Assembly (NCBI GenBank): GCA_031372145.1
Contig: JANMKR010000225.1
Span: forward strand, 1 to 11,407
DNA length: 11,407 nt
Reading direction: 5' to 3'
Origin: CALMEC01 sp031372145
GTDB taxonomy: Bacteria > Actinomycetota > Thermoleophilia > Miltoncostaeales > Miltoncostaeaceae
The translations under genes were made by a program, and so were the position numbers. This document shows positions 1 to 7,032 of this stretch, piece after piece; positions within the stretch are counted from its first letter, which is position 1, and each line of letters begins with the position of its first letter. The notes under the pieces are model-generated. The model was not told the DNA's origin, ran no database searches, and worked only from the letters and a program-made list of their open reading frames with translations.

Positions 1-1226
1 GCACCCTTGAAGCCAAAGCGCTCGCACATCATCCCGGCGGTCATCTCGCGCCCGTCGCCGAGCGTGGTGCGCAGCCGCACGCTCTCGACCGCCTCCAGCA
101 CCCGCAGATGCCCCGGGGCCTCGGTGGTGTTCTGTGACAGATACGCAAGGCGCACAGTCGCGCCGCGGGTGACCTGGCCCGCAGTGGGTTCCAGCTCGCC
201 GGCAAGCAGCCTGACCAGGGTGGTCTTACCCGACCCGTTGACGCCGACCAACGCGACGCGGTCGCCGGGCCCCAGCCGCCAGGTGAGGTTGCGCAGCAGG
301 GCTCGGTCAACGAACGTGAGCGACACGTCGTCCGCGTCGAGCACCTTCTTGCCCAGGCGCGCACTCGAGAACCGCAGCAGCTCGGCCCGATCGCGAACCT
401 CGGGCTCGTCAGCGATCAGGGCGTTGGCGGCATCGATCCGAAACTTGGGTTTGGAGGTACGGGCCGGGGGTCCGCGCCGCAACCACGCGAGCTCCTTACG
501 CAACAGGTTGCGGCGGCGCGCATCGGTGGCCGCCGCCTGGCGGTCGCGTTCGGCCCGGGCCAACACGAAGGCCGCATAACCACCGTCGTACTGGTAGACC
601 CGGCCGTCGCTGACCTCCCACGTCGCGGTGCACACCGCATCGAGAAACCAGCGATCGTGGGTCACGACCACAAGCGTCCCACGCCGACCCGCCAAATGAT
701 GGGCAAGCCATGCGACGCCCTCGACATCCAGGTGGTTGGTGGGCTCGTCGAGCAACAGCAACTCGGGATTGCCGAGCAGCAGCTTGGCGAGCGCGATACG
801 ACGCCGCTCGCCACCCGACAGCGGCGCAATCGCGGAGTCGAGCCCCTCGGGGAAGCGCCTCATCTCCACCCCGCCCAGAAGACCGTCGAGCACCTCCCGA
901 AAACGTGAATCGGCTGCCCACTCGTGGTCTGCGCGCCCGCCGACGAGTTCCTGACGGATCGTTGCGGAGTCGTCCAGGTCGTCGGTTTGAGCAATCGACT
1001 TCAGATCGAGGCCGCCGGTGTGGGTGACAAGGCCGGTATCCGGTGAGATCGTCCCGGCGATGATCTGCAGCAACGTCGACTTGCCGTCGCCGTTCCTCCC
1101 CACCACACCGATACGTTCGCCGGCGGAGATACCGAGCGACACACCTTCCAGCACCGAGCGGCTGCCGTAGCCCTTCCAGACGTCCTGCAGGCTGAGCAGG
1201 TTACGAACCGGGCGGCTACTCACCAC
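1..1226 (-). CDS. ABC-F family ATPase, Uup-like (3' part cut by window edge)
   Basis: Soluble twin-ATPase of the ABC-F family, whose members act on ribosomes or nucleic acids and not as membrane transporters. The visible first ABC domain has Walker A GRNGDGKS (about residues 43-50), signature LSGGERRR (about 135-142), Walker B LLLLDEPTNHLD and the H-loop VVVTHDRWFLD. A basic linker (LRRGPPARTSKPKFRID) follows, which resembles Uup more than EttA. The second ABC domain opens with Walker A GVNGSGKTT. Its signature and Walker B lie beyond the window. Two adjacent GTG codons (1224-1226, 1221-1223) are the only likely starts because an in-frame TGA lies at 1242-1244. No strong Shine-Dalgarno sequence is visible. 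No transmembrane segment is encoded, as expected. The gene diverges from dnaE2. Family assignment is firm; the Uup subtype rests on the linker only. Confidence 0.93.
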   Translation of the reverse strand, partial: MVSSRPVRNLLSLQDVWKGYGSRSVLEGVSLGISAGERIGVVGRNGDGKSTLLQIIAGTISPDTGLVTHTGGLDLKSIAQTDDLDDSATIRQELVGGRADHEWAADSRFREVLDGLLGGVEMRRFPEGLDSAIAPLSGGERRRIALAKLLLGNPELLLLDEPTNHLDVEGVAWLAHHLAGRRGTLVVVTHDRWFLDAVCTATWEVSDGRVYQYDGGYAAFVLARAERDRQAAATDARRRNLLRKELAWLRRGPPARTSKPKFRIDAANALIADEPEVRDRAELLRFSSARLGKKVLDADDVSLTFVDRALLRNLTWRLGPGDRVALVGVNGSGKTTLVRLLAGELEPTAGQVTRGATVRLAYLSQNTTEAPGHLRVLEAVESVRLRTTLGDGREMTAGMMCERFGFKG

Positions 1227-1381
1227 CGGATTATTGCAGCTTCATCGCAGGTTTCAGCGGCCCAGCAGCACCCGAACCGAGCGAGCCGGCGCTGCGCCAC
1301 TCGCAACGATGGTGGCGACTGGCGCTCCAGGATCGGAGAAACAATCCAGACGATCGAGGGTTGAGACCCGGCGATCAATAC

Positions 1382-1397
1382 GCGAACATATGTTCGC
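1382..1397. promoter_or_regulatory. LexA (SOS) box at the dnaE2 start
   Basis: GCGAACATATGTTCGC is a perfect 16-bp palindrome containing CGAAC-N4-GTTCG, the LexA operator consensus of Actinobacteria and Bacillus-type Firmicutes. It covers the putative dnaE2 start codon (ATG 1390-1392). A -35-like TTGAGA at 1361-1366 lies 17 nt before GAACAT (1384-1389) inside the box, so LexA would occlude the core promoter. Repression in undamaged cells and induction after DNA damage is inferred from the known SOS control of dnaE2. Confidence 0.9.
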
Positions 1398-4300
1398 CTT
1401 GCACGACGTCCCCTACATCGAGCTGCACACCCACTCGGCGTTCAGCTTTCTGGACGGGGCGTCGGCGCCTGAGGAGCTCGCGGAGCAGGCGGCGGCATTC
1501 GGGTACCCGGCGATGGCGCTGACCGATCACGATGGGCTCTCTGGATCACTCGCGTTCGCGCATGCCGCCAAGGAGGCCGGGGTTCGTCCGATCACCGGGG
1601 CTGAGCTGACCTTGACCTGTGGGGCACACCTGACGCTGCTGGTCGAGACCGACGTCGGGTACGCCAACCTCTGCCGGCTCATCACGCTCGCCCACGCCGC
1701 CACCCGCCCCCCGCCCGATCGGCGCGCGATCCCGCCTGCGCTCGATCCCGTGCACCTGGAGGCCCACGCCACCGGCCTTGTCTGCCTGACCGGATGTTCC
1801 CGATGCGGCGTGATCTCACGGCTCGTCGCCGCCGACCGTACCAGTGATGCCGAGACCGCCGCTCGTCATCTGGTCCAGACATTCGGTCCGGGCAACGTCT
1901 ACGTCGAGCTGCAGCGACCCCGCACTCGCGGTGATCGAATGCTGCTGCGTCACCTGACCCAGCTGGCCGAGGTCCTGGGCCTGCCCACCGTTGCGACCGG
2001 TGACGTCCACGCTCACCACCCGCGCCGCGCGTTCCTGCAGGACGCGTTCGTCGCGATCCGCCACCACCTGACCCTTGACGGTTCCGACGGTGAGCGGCGC
2101 GGCAACCGCGATGCCGTGTTGCGACCACCGTCCGAGGCCGCCGCGCGTTTTGTCGACAACCCCACCGCAGTTGCCGAGACCGTCCGCCTGGCCGAGCGAT
2201 TGCAGTTCGATCTGACCCGCGACCTGGGCTACACCTACCCCGACTTCACCAGCCCCGATGAGTCCGCAGACGCCAGCCTGTCGCGCATCTGCCGCTCCCA
2301 TCTTGGCGCCCGGTACCCCAACGCCGAACGCCGTCGCGAGGCGCTCGTTCGGTTGGAGCAGGAGCTCGCGCTCATCACCCACCACGGCCTGGCCGGATTC
2401 TTCTTGCTGCACCGCGAGATCCTTGAGATCGCGCGCGAGGTCGCCTTGACCTGCAGACCCGCCGGATCGGCGCGGCGAGCCCTGCCACCGGGCCGCGGCC
2501 GCGGATCGTCGGTGGGATCGATCGTGTGTTACCTGACCGGCCTCTCGCACATCGACCCGGTGCGCAACAAATTGTTTTTAGGACGGTTCCTCAACCGCGA
2601 CATGGTCACGGCGCCCGACATCGACCTGGACTTCCCTCGCGACATCCGCAAGGGCCTGATCGCCGAGATCATCCGCCGTTACGGCACCGATCACGCCGCA
2701 CTCGTCGCCGCGTTCCCGACGTTTCGCACACGCATGGCGATCCGCGAACTCGGCAAGGTTCTTGCGCTGCCACCTGCCGACATCGAGCGATTGTCCCGCC
2801 AGGCCGACGGGTGGTCGTCCCCGACCGCCCTTGAGGAGGAGCTGTTGCGACTGCCTGATGGCGAACGCAAGTTGCGCTCACCACGCTGGCGCGCGCTGGC
2901 GTTCCTGGCACGCGAGGCCGCGGGATTGCCACGGCACCTGTCGCAGCACTCCGGCGGCATGATCGTGTCGGCCCGCCCGTTGGTGGAGCTGGTGCCGATC
3001 GTCCCCGCGGCGTTCGCTGGACGTCAGATGGTCCAGTGGGACAAGGACTCCTGCGCCGACGCCGGGTTCGTCAAGATCGACCTGCTGGGCCTGGGGATGT
3101 TGTCGGCCGTCGAGGAATGCATCGACCTGGTCGCCCGGCGACGCGGCACCCCTGTCGATTTGGCGCGCATCGACGTGCACGACCCCGCCGTCTATCAGGA
3201 GATCCGCGACGGCGACACCGTCGGGGTGTTCCAAATCGAAAGCCGTGCGCAGATCCAGAGCATCCTGCAAACCCAGCCCGAGACCCTGGACGACCTGACG
3301 ATCCAGGTCGCGCTGATCCGCCCCGGCCCGGTCAGCGGCGGTGCGGTCCATCCGTACGTCAAACACCGCAACGCCAAGCGCCGTGATCCCGATTTTGAGC
3401 CGCCCTACGACCATCCGCTGCTGGCCGACTGCCTGCGCGAGACGCTCGGGGTCGTGGTGTTCCAGGAGCAGGTGCTCGAGGTCGCCATGGCACTCGCGGG
3501 GTTCAGCCCCGGCCAGGCCGAGGCCTTGCGCCGTGCAATGAGCCGCAAACGCAGTCGCGACGCCATGCTGCGACTGTGGCGTGAGTTCCGCGACGGCGCC
3601 CGGGATCGCGGTGTGGACGACGTGACGATCCGTACGGTGTTCACCAAGCTCATCGGATTCTCCAACTTCGGGTTCCCCAAAGCACATGCCTCGGCGTTCG
3701 CGGTGCTGGCCTACCAGAGCGCGTGGCTTCGCCGGCACCACCCGGCGGAGTTCCTGGCATCGCTCCTCAACGCCCAGCCGATGGGCTTCTACCCGCCCGC
3801 CAGCCTCGTGCGTGACGCCGCCCGTCGCGGCGTGCGCACCCACCCACCGTGCATCCTGCGCTCCGATTCACGATGTACCGTCGAAGCCGATGGCGGTGTG
3901 CGCATCGGCCTGGGCTACATCCGGGGTGTCGGTGACGGGGCCGACCGCCTGGAGCAGGAGCGCGACCACAACGGACCGTATGCGGACCTGACCGACATGG
4001 TGGCGCGGTCGGACCTGAGCCGCGAACAGCTCACCGCGCTGGTCCGTGCCGGTGCGTGCGACAGCTTCGATCGGCCCCGTCGCGCCATGTTGTGGGAACT
4101 CGGCACGCTCGCCCGATCCACATCGACCAAGTCCGGCCGGCAACTGCCGCTGCCCATACCGGCATCACCCGCGCCGCCGCTCCCACAGGAGACCCGCTTC
4201 GAGCGTGTCGTCACCGACTACGAGACGATGGGGCTCTCCACCGGCTGGCACCTGGTCGCACTGGTGCGCCCCGGACTGCCGCCCGGCACACGCACCGCCG

Positions 4301-4656
4301 CGGAGCTTCGCGACACCCCGGACGGCACGGACCTGTCGGTTGCCGGGCTCGTTGTCGCACGCCAACGACCGGGGACCGCACACGGCATCGTGTTCCTGCT
4401 GTTGGAGGACGAGACCGGGATGGTCAACGTGATCATCCGCCCGCAGATCTACGAACACCACCGAGCGCTCCTACGCTCCGAACCGCTCCTCGTCGCGTTC
4501 GGCCGGCTCGAACGCAAGGGCCGCAACATCAATGTCCTCGCGACACGCCTCGAACGCGCCACGGTCCCCACGCCCACCCCTCAGCATGCCGAGGACACCC
4601 ACCGCCTTCGCGCCGCCGCCCCCGAAGGGCAACACTTCGGCCAAGGGCGAAGGTGA
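1390..4656 (+). CDS. dnaE2: Error-prone DNA polymerase III alpha subunit DnaE2
   Basis: Mutagenic C-family DNA polymerase used for translesion synthesis and induced mutagenesis in the SOS response. It is 1088 aa from ATG 1390, a usual DnaE2 length. An N-terminal PHP domain starts with ELHTHSAFSFLDGA (His13, His15) and includes LTDHDGL and GDVHAHHP. The polymerase core shows GRGRGSS (368-374), PDIDLDF with catalytic Asp410 and Asp412, and KIDLLGLG with the third catalytic Asp564. A helix-hairpin-helix-like stretch lies near 838-860 and an OB fold near 978-1055. QLPLPI (918-923) resembles a beta-clamp-binding peptide. The frame is open back to a TTG at 1234, but the LexA box at 1382-1397 and homolog N-termini that begin at the PHP domain favour 1390. 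TTG 1399 is an alternative if the promoter lies inside the box. The usual partners imuA and imuB are not adjacent. Confidence 0.96.
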   Translation: MFALHDVPYIELHTHSAFSFLDGASAPEELAEQAAAFGYPAMALTDHDGLSGSLAFAHAAKEAGVRPITGAELTLTCGAHLTLLVETDVGYANLCRLITLAHAATRPPPDRRAIPPALDPVHLEAHATGLVCLTGCSRCGVISRLVAADRTSDAETAARHLVQTFGPGNVYVELQRPRTRGDRMLLRHLTQLAEVLGLPTVATGDVHAHHPRRAFLQDAFVAIRHHLTLDGSDGERRGNRDAVLRPPSEAAARFVDNPTAVAETVRLAERLQFDLTRDLGYTYPDFTSPDESADASLSRICRSHLGARYPNAERRREALVRLEQELALITHHGLAGFFLLHREILEIAREVALTCRPAGSARRALPPGRGRGSSVGSIVCYLTGLSHIDPVRNKLFLGRFLNRDMVTAPDIDLDFPRDIRKGLIAEIIRRYGTDHAALVAAFPTFRTRMAIRELGKVLALPPADIERLSRQADGWSSPTALEEELLRLPDGERKLRSPRWRALAFLAREAAGLPRHLSQHSGGMIVSARPLVELVPIVPAAFAGRQMVQWDKDSCADAGFVKIDLLGLGMLSAVEECIDLVARRRGTPVDLARIDVHDPAVYQEIRDGDTVGVFQIESRAQIQSILQTQPETLDDLTIQVALIRPGPVSGGAVHPYVKHRNAKRRDPDFEPPYDHPLLADCLRETLGVVVFQEQVLEVAMALAGFSPGQAEALRRAMSRKRSRDAMLRLWREFRDGARDRGVDDVTIRTVFTKLIGFSNFGFPKAHASAFAVLAYQSAWLRRHHPAEFLASLLNAQPMGFYPPASLVRDAARRGVRTHPPCILRSDSRCTVEADGGVRIGLGYIRGVGDGADRLEQERDHNGPYADLTDMVARSDLSREQLTALVRAGACDSFDRPRRAMLWELGTLARSTSTKSGRQLPLPIPASPAPPLPQETRFERVVTDYETMGLSTGWHLVALVRPGLPPGTRTAAELRDTPDGTDLSVAGLVVARQRPGTAHGIVFLLLEDETGMVNVIIRPQIYEHHRALLRSEPLLVAFGRLERKGRNINVLATRLERATVPTPTPQHAEDTHRLRAAAPEGQHFGQGRR

Positions 4657-4692
4657 GGCTCAACACCGCATTCAGCACGGCACCTGGACGGG

Positions 4693-4875
4693 CTATTGGT
4701 CTCCGGGCACGCAGGCGTGGATGAGCGACGGGAGGTCGTGGAGACGGGCGACATGGGCATGGACCGTACCCAGAAGCAACGTCTCGTCACGTGTCTTTCC
4801 GATGCTCACCAGCACAACACCCTCGAGCGGACCTCTCGGATCGCTCGTGCGCCTTGTCTCGTCAGACTCGTTCAT
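4693..4875 (-). CDS. Small hypothetical protein (60 aa)
   Basis: Not recognised. The best argument for a real gene is the ribosome binding site: AAAGGGA stands a few bases before ATG 4873-4875 (AAAGGGAACGGATG). The 60-residue product has a charged, hydrophilic first third (MNESDETRRTSDPRG) and then a more hydrophobic part with VVLVSIG, TLLLGTVHAHV and PSLIHACVPGDQ. There is no signal peptide, transmembrane helix or clear metal motif. It lies 111 nt downstream of the serine hydrolase gene on the same strand and converges on the end of dnaE2, 36 nt away. A longer reading to 4959 adds 28 residues but would ignore the good ribosome binding site. It could be spurious; the overlapping plus-strand frame is also open. 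Confidence 0.45.
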   Translation of the reverse strand: MNESDETRRTSDPRGPLEGVVLVSIGKTRDETLLLGTVHAHVARLHDLPSLIHACVPGDQ

Positions 4876-4986
4876 CCGTTCCCTTTCACAACCAATGTCG
4901 CACACCACCCAGTGTTGCCACCGTACACGCATGAGGCATGAGACGTCGCACGACCTCACCCTTTCTTTTCGCTGGGAGCGGGTTTC

Positions 4987-6093
4987 TCACCGACACCGGC
5001 CTCCTGTGCGCAGGCGCGCCGCAGCAGTGCGCGCGACATCCGCCACGAACGGATCCCCCACCGCGTCGTTGACCCCCGACGCGCTCCAACTCATGGCGAC
5101 CACCACAACCGGACCGCTTCGCAGGTACAAGATCCCGGCGTCGTGCTTGACGTTGGTGTTGTATCCACTCTTGTGGGCCACGAGGACGCCCGCGGGCGCG
5201 CCGGCGACGAGCTTTGTTCGGTCGCGCACCGACAAGAGACGCGGGAGGACGCCCGTCCGGATCACGCGTGACCGCACCCCGATCCGTGGAAGCGGACCGC
5301 CGCCGCGCATCCCTCGCTGGATCGCCACCATCACCCGCGCAAGCTCATACGGACTGGAGATGAAGTTGGTGAACAACGCCGGCTGCGCGGTCGTGCGCAC
5401 GGCGATCGGACGGCCAGCCCGTCGCACCGCCATCTCAATGATGTACGGACGTCTGACCAATGAATCGCGAAGACCGATCGCTCGGAGCGTTTCGGTGACA
5501 CGCGCGGCACCTGCAAGCGCCGAGCCACCGCCCTGTATCGCGAGCACCTGATTGGCCGCGCGATCGCTCGATTCGATGATCATCTGATCGAGCAGGCGGT
5601 TCATCGTGGCCGAAGGTTGACCGTTCGACCGACGTTGGACGTCGAGCAGGATCGCCGCCTTGAGGGTGCTCGCCGCGGGAAACCGAGCTCCCGCGTTGAC
5701 GGCCGCACCGCAGCCGCTCACCAGGTGCTGGACGTAGATCCCGCTGATCGCCGGCAACCGTCCGGTCAGCCGCACGAGGTCGCCTTGGAGCCCCGGGTCG
5801 GTTCGCCCGCCGATGCCTCTGGCCAAACGCGCCGACATTGGGAGCACCCAGAGCGAACGTGCCCGCGACCACTGCGTGCCCCCAGTGCCACGTGCAAGCA
5901 GTCGCAAGGTGTGCAGGCCGATCGGGAGCGGAACGGCCAGATTCCGGGGCGCGCGCACGACGCGAATCCGCCGCACGAACCGCCCATCGATCCAGACGCC
6001 CACTGACGTCGTGTCGCGGCCGACCTGGACGACGGCGTGCCCCATCGCCGTGCCTGAGGTCATGACAACCGGTGTAGGAGGTGCAGTAACCAC
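4987..6093 (-). CDS. Beta-lactamase-fold serine hydrolase with N-terminal Ig-like region
   Basis: Member of the class A beta-lactamase/PBP-like superfamily, 368 aa. The C-terminal domain shows the serine nucleophile motif S142-T-L-K145 (FPAASTLKAA), S176-D-R178 where class A enzymes have SDN, and K308-S-G310 for the KTG motif. I see no equivalent of the Glu166 omega-loop motif, so penicillin hydrolysis is doubtful; a peptidase or penicillin-binding role is possible. Residues about 15-87 (GVWIDGRF, PIGLHTLRLLA, LWVLP) look like an Ig-type beta-sandwich. The chosen start is GTG 6091-6093, preceded by GGGGAG at 7 nt; a TGA at 6097-6099 blocks extension, and ATG 6061-6063 is the alternative. No signal peptide is visible, which is odd for an enzyme expected to act on the cell wall. 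Stop is TGA at 4987-4989. Confidence 0.8.
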   Translation of the reverse strand: MVTAPPTPVVMTSGTAMGHAVVQVGRDTTSVGVWIDGRFVRRIRVVRAPRNLAVPLPIGLHTLRLLARGTGGTQWSRARSLWVLPMSARLARGIGGRTDPGLQGDLVRLTGRLPAISGIYVQHLVSGCGAAVNAGARFPAASTLKAAILLDVQRRSNGQPSATMNRLLDQMIIESSDRAANQVLAIQGGGSALAGAARVTETLRAIGLRDSLVRRPYIIEMAVRRAGRPIAVRTTAQPALFTNFISSPYELARVMVAIQRGMRGGGPLPRIGVRSRVIRTGVLPRLLSVRDRTKLVAGAPAGVLVAHKSGYNTNVKHDAGILYLRSGPVVVVAMSWSASGVNDAVGDPFVADVARTAAARLRTGGRCR

Positions 6094-6283
6094 CCATCAA
6101 CTCCCCGAAATTGAACAAGTTCAGTTCGATGAAACGGCTGCGTTTCCTCTGAAAGAACTGTTGCAGATCGCCAGGAAGGTCTTTCGCCCCGCGCGATCGT
6201 GGCATACGGTCCACCGACTCCCGGTGAGGTTCCCGTTCCCGCAGGGCTCACGTACACGCACCCACGCGTGCTTGGGCAGCGCC

Positions 6284-6304
6284 CACCGGACATGGAGGTC
6301 CGAA
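6284..6304 (+). repeat. Direct repeat copy 1 with CsrA-like hairpin
   Basis: This 21-bp sequence is identical to 6503-6523, 219 bp downstream. It contains CGGAC-ATGGAG-GTCCG (6287-6302), which as RNA is a 5-bp stem with a hexaloop presenting GGA. ACAUGGAGGU (6290-6299) fits the A/U-CANGGANG-U/A consensus of CsrA/RsmE. GGAGG is followed after 5 nt by ATG 6304-6306, as if it were an expression signal, but the frame behind it looks non-coding before the CAP gene. No sigma-28 promoter was seen in front of this copy. Confidence 0.75.
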
Positions 6305-6440
6305 TGTCGACGATTCGTCATCCTCGTCGCGACGTCGTTGCGACGTTTGAATCCACATCCGCCGCTCATCCTCGGAATGCGGTCGGCCGGTGGATCGCCG
6401 CCACGCCGACCACGGCCTCGACGAATGTTCTCGGCGCCAC

Positions 6441-6467
6441 TCAAGTTTTGGGTGCGCATGCCGATAT
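6441..6467 (+). promoter_or_regulatory. Sigma-28 (FliA/WhiG-type) promoter
   Basis: TCAAGTTT (6441-6448), an 11-nt spacer, then GCCGATAT (6460-6467). The FliA consensus is TAAAGTTT-N11-GCCGATAA, so 14 of 16 fixed positions match at the exact spacing. The start of transcription should fall near 6474, giving a leader of about 52 nt before the CAP gene ATG at 6526. This implies expression with late flagellar genes, or with WhiG-like sporulation control if the organism uses the family that way. Confidence 0.75.
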
Positions 6468-6502
6468 CTCGTACGGAGAAGGTTCGCGCCCGGTTGACGG
6501 CA

Positions 6503-6523
6503 CACCGGACATGGAGGTCCGAA
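6503..6523 (+). repeat. Direct repeat copy 2: CsrA-like hairpin over the CAP ribosome binding site
   Basis: Second copy of the 21-bp repeat, inside the predicted leader of the CAP mRNA. The hairpin is 6506-6521 with loop AUGGAG; ACAUGGAGGU is 6509-6518. The Shine-Dalgarno GGAGG (6513-6517) lies partly in the loop and partly in the 3' stem arm, 8 nt before ATG 6526. A CsrA-type protein bound here would block ribosome binding, as CsrA does on flagellin mRNA in Bacillus. The binding protein itself is not in the window. Confidence 0.6.
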
Positions 6524-6525
6524 GA

Positions 6526-7023
6526 ATGGCGAGGTCCCATCGGCAGGCGTGGTCAATGGCGACGATGCTTGGCGCGGTCGTGGCACTGGCCGGGGTTCCT
6601 GCGAGTGGGGCGACGCAACAGGAGTTGTTCGGCCAGTCCGTGTTGTTGGTCGAGATGAACGCTGCACGGGCAGACCACGGACTTCCACCGCTCAGCCTGT
6701 CGCGCGTGTTGGCACGTCCCGCCCGCAGCCAGGGCGCCTACCTGGCCCGCACGGGCAAGCTCGATCACGACGGCGCAGACGGCAAGCCCTTCTACGTACG
6801 CCTTTACAGGGCGGGATACTCCAGGCGGAAGGCAGTCGGCGAGAACCTGGGGATGTCGTCAGGCTGCGAGACGGCCCTGGCCAAGACGATGGTTCGACTG
6901 TGGCTCGCAAGCCCCGGCCACCGGGCGAACCTGCTGTCCAAGCGCTTCAAGGTCGTCGGCCTGGCGGTCGTCGCCGCCTCGGACTGCTCGAACACGGTCT
7001 ACACCACCGACTTCGGCGGGTAG
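6526..7023 (+). CDS. Secreted CAP-domain (SCP/PR-1-like) protein
   Basis: Exported protein of 165 aa with a single CAP domain. Residues 1-29 form a signal peptide (MARSHRQ, then hydrophobic MLGAVVALAGV, cleavage probably after ASGA). CAP motifs are MNAARADHGLPPL (44-56), LDHDG with His81, VGENLG with Glu106, and WLASPGHRANLL with His132. His81, Glu106 and His132 are candidates for the conserved CAP cavity. Cys114 and Cys154 could form a disulfide outside the cell. Bacterial CAP proteins are extracellular, and their activities are mostly unproven. The start is fixed by GGAGG at 6513-6517, the signal peptide and the sigma-28-like promoter upstream; the frame is open back to 6199, but that part has non-coding codon use. 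The gene converges on erpA, 9 nt away. Promoter and leader point to co-expression with motility genes. Confidence 0.9.
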   Translation: MARSHRQAWSMATMLGAVVALAGVPASGATQQELFGQSVLLVEMNAARADHGLPPLSLSRVLARPARSQGAYLARTGKLDHDGADGKPFYVRLYRAGYSRRKAVGENLGMSSGCETALAKTMVRLWLASPGHRANLLSKRFKVVGLAVVAASDCSNTVYTTDFGG

Positions 7024-7032
7024 CCGACCGGT

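Larger units (their letters stand above)
6094..6525. other. 432-bp intergenic regulatory region
   Basis: This region lies between the divergent starts of the serine hydrolase (minus) and the CAP protein (plus). It holds the serine hydrolase ribosome binding site, two copies of a 21-bp repeat (6284-6304, 6503-6523) and a sigma-28-like promoter (6441-6467). The plus frame is open throughout and in phase with the CAP gene, but its codons often end in A or T (ATT CGT CAT CCT CGT), unlike the neighbouring genes, so I judge it non-coding. No RNA gene was recognised. Confidence 0.6.

Noticed and set aside
1234..1389. A 52-residue N-terminal extension of DnaE2 from TTG 1234.
   Set aside because: It would place the LexA box and promoter inside the gene, the sequence resembles no DnaE2 domain, and the PHP domain begins just after Met at 1390.
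2878..3843. Long open reading frame of 321 codons antisense to dnaE2.
   Set aside because: Typical shadow frame in GC-rich DNA opposite a well-supported gene; the product has no recognisable motif.
4622..4640. CCGAAG-N7-CTTCGG hairpin near the dnaE2 end as a terminator.
   Set aside because: It lies inside the last codons, has no T-run, and could form by chance in GC-rich coding DNA.
6324..6346. CGTCGCGACG palindrome and CGTCGC-N9-GCGACG inverted repeat.
   Set aside because: Simple CG-rich dyad without a partner site or T-run; no evidence of function.
6199..6525. In-frame upstream extension of the CAP protein, giving 274 residues.
   Set aside because: Codon use is unlike that of real genes here, the signal peptide would become internal, and the sigma-28-like promoter and ribosome binding site point to 6526.
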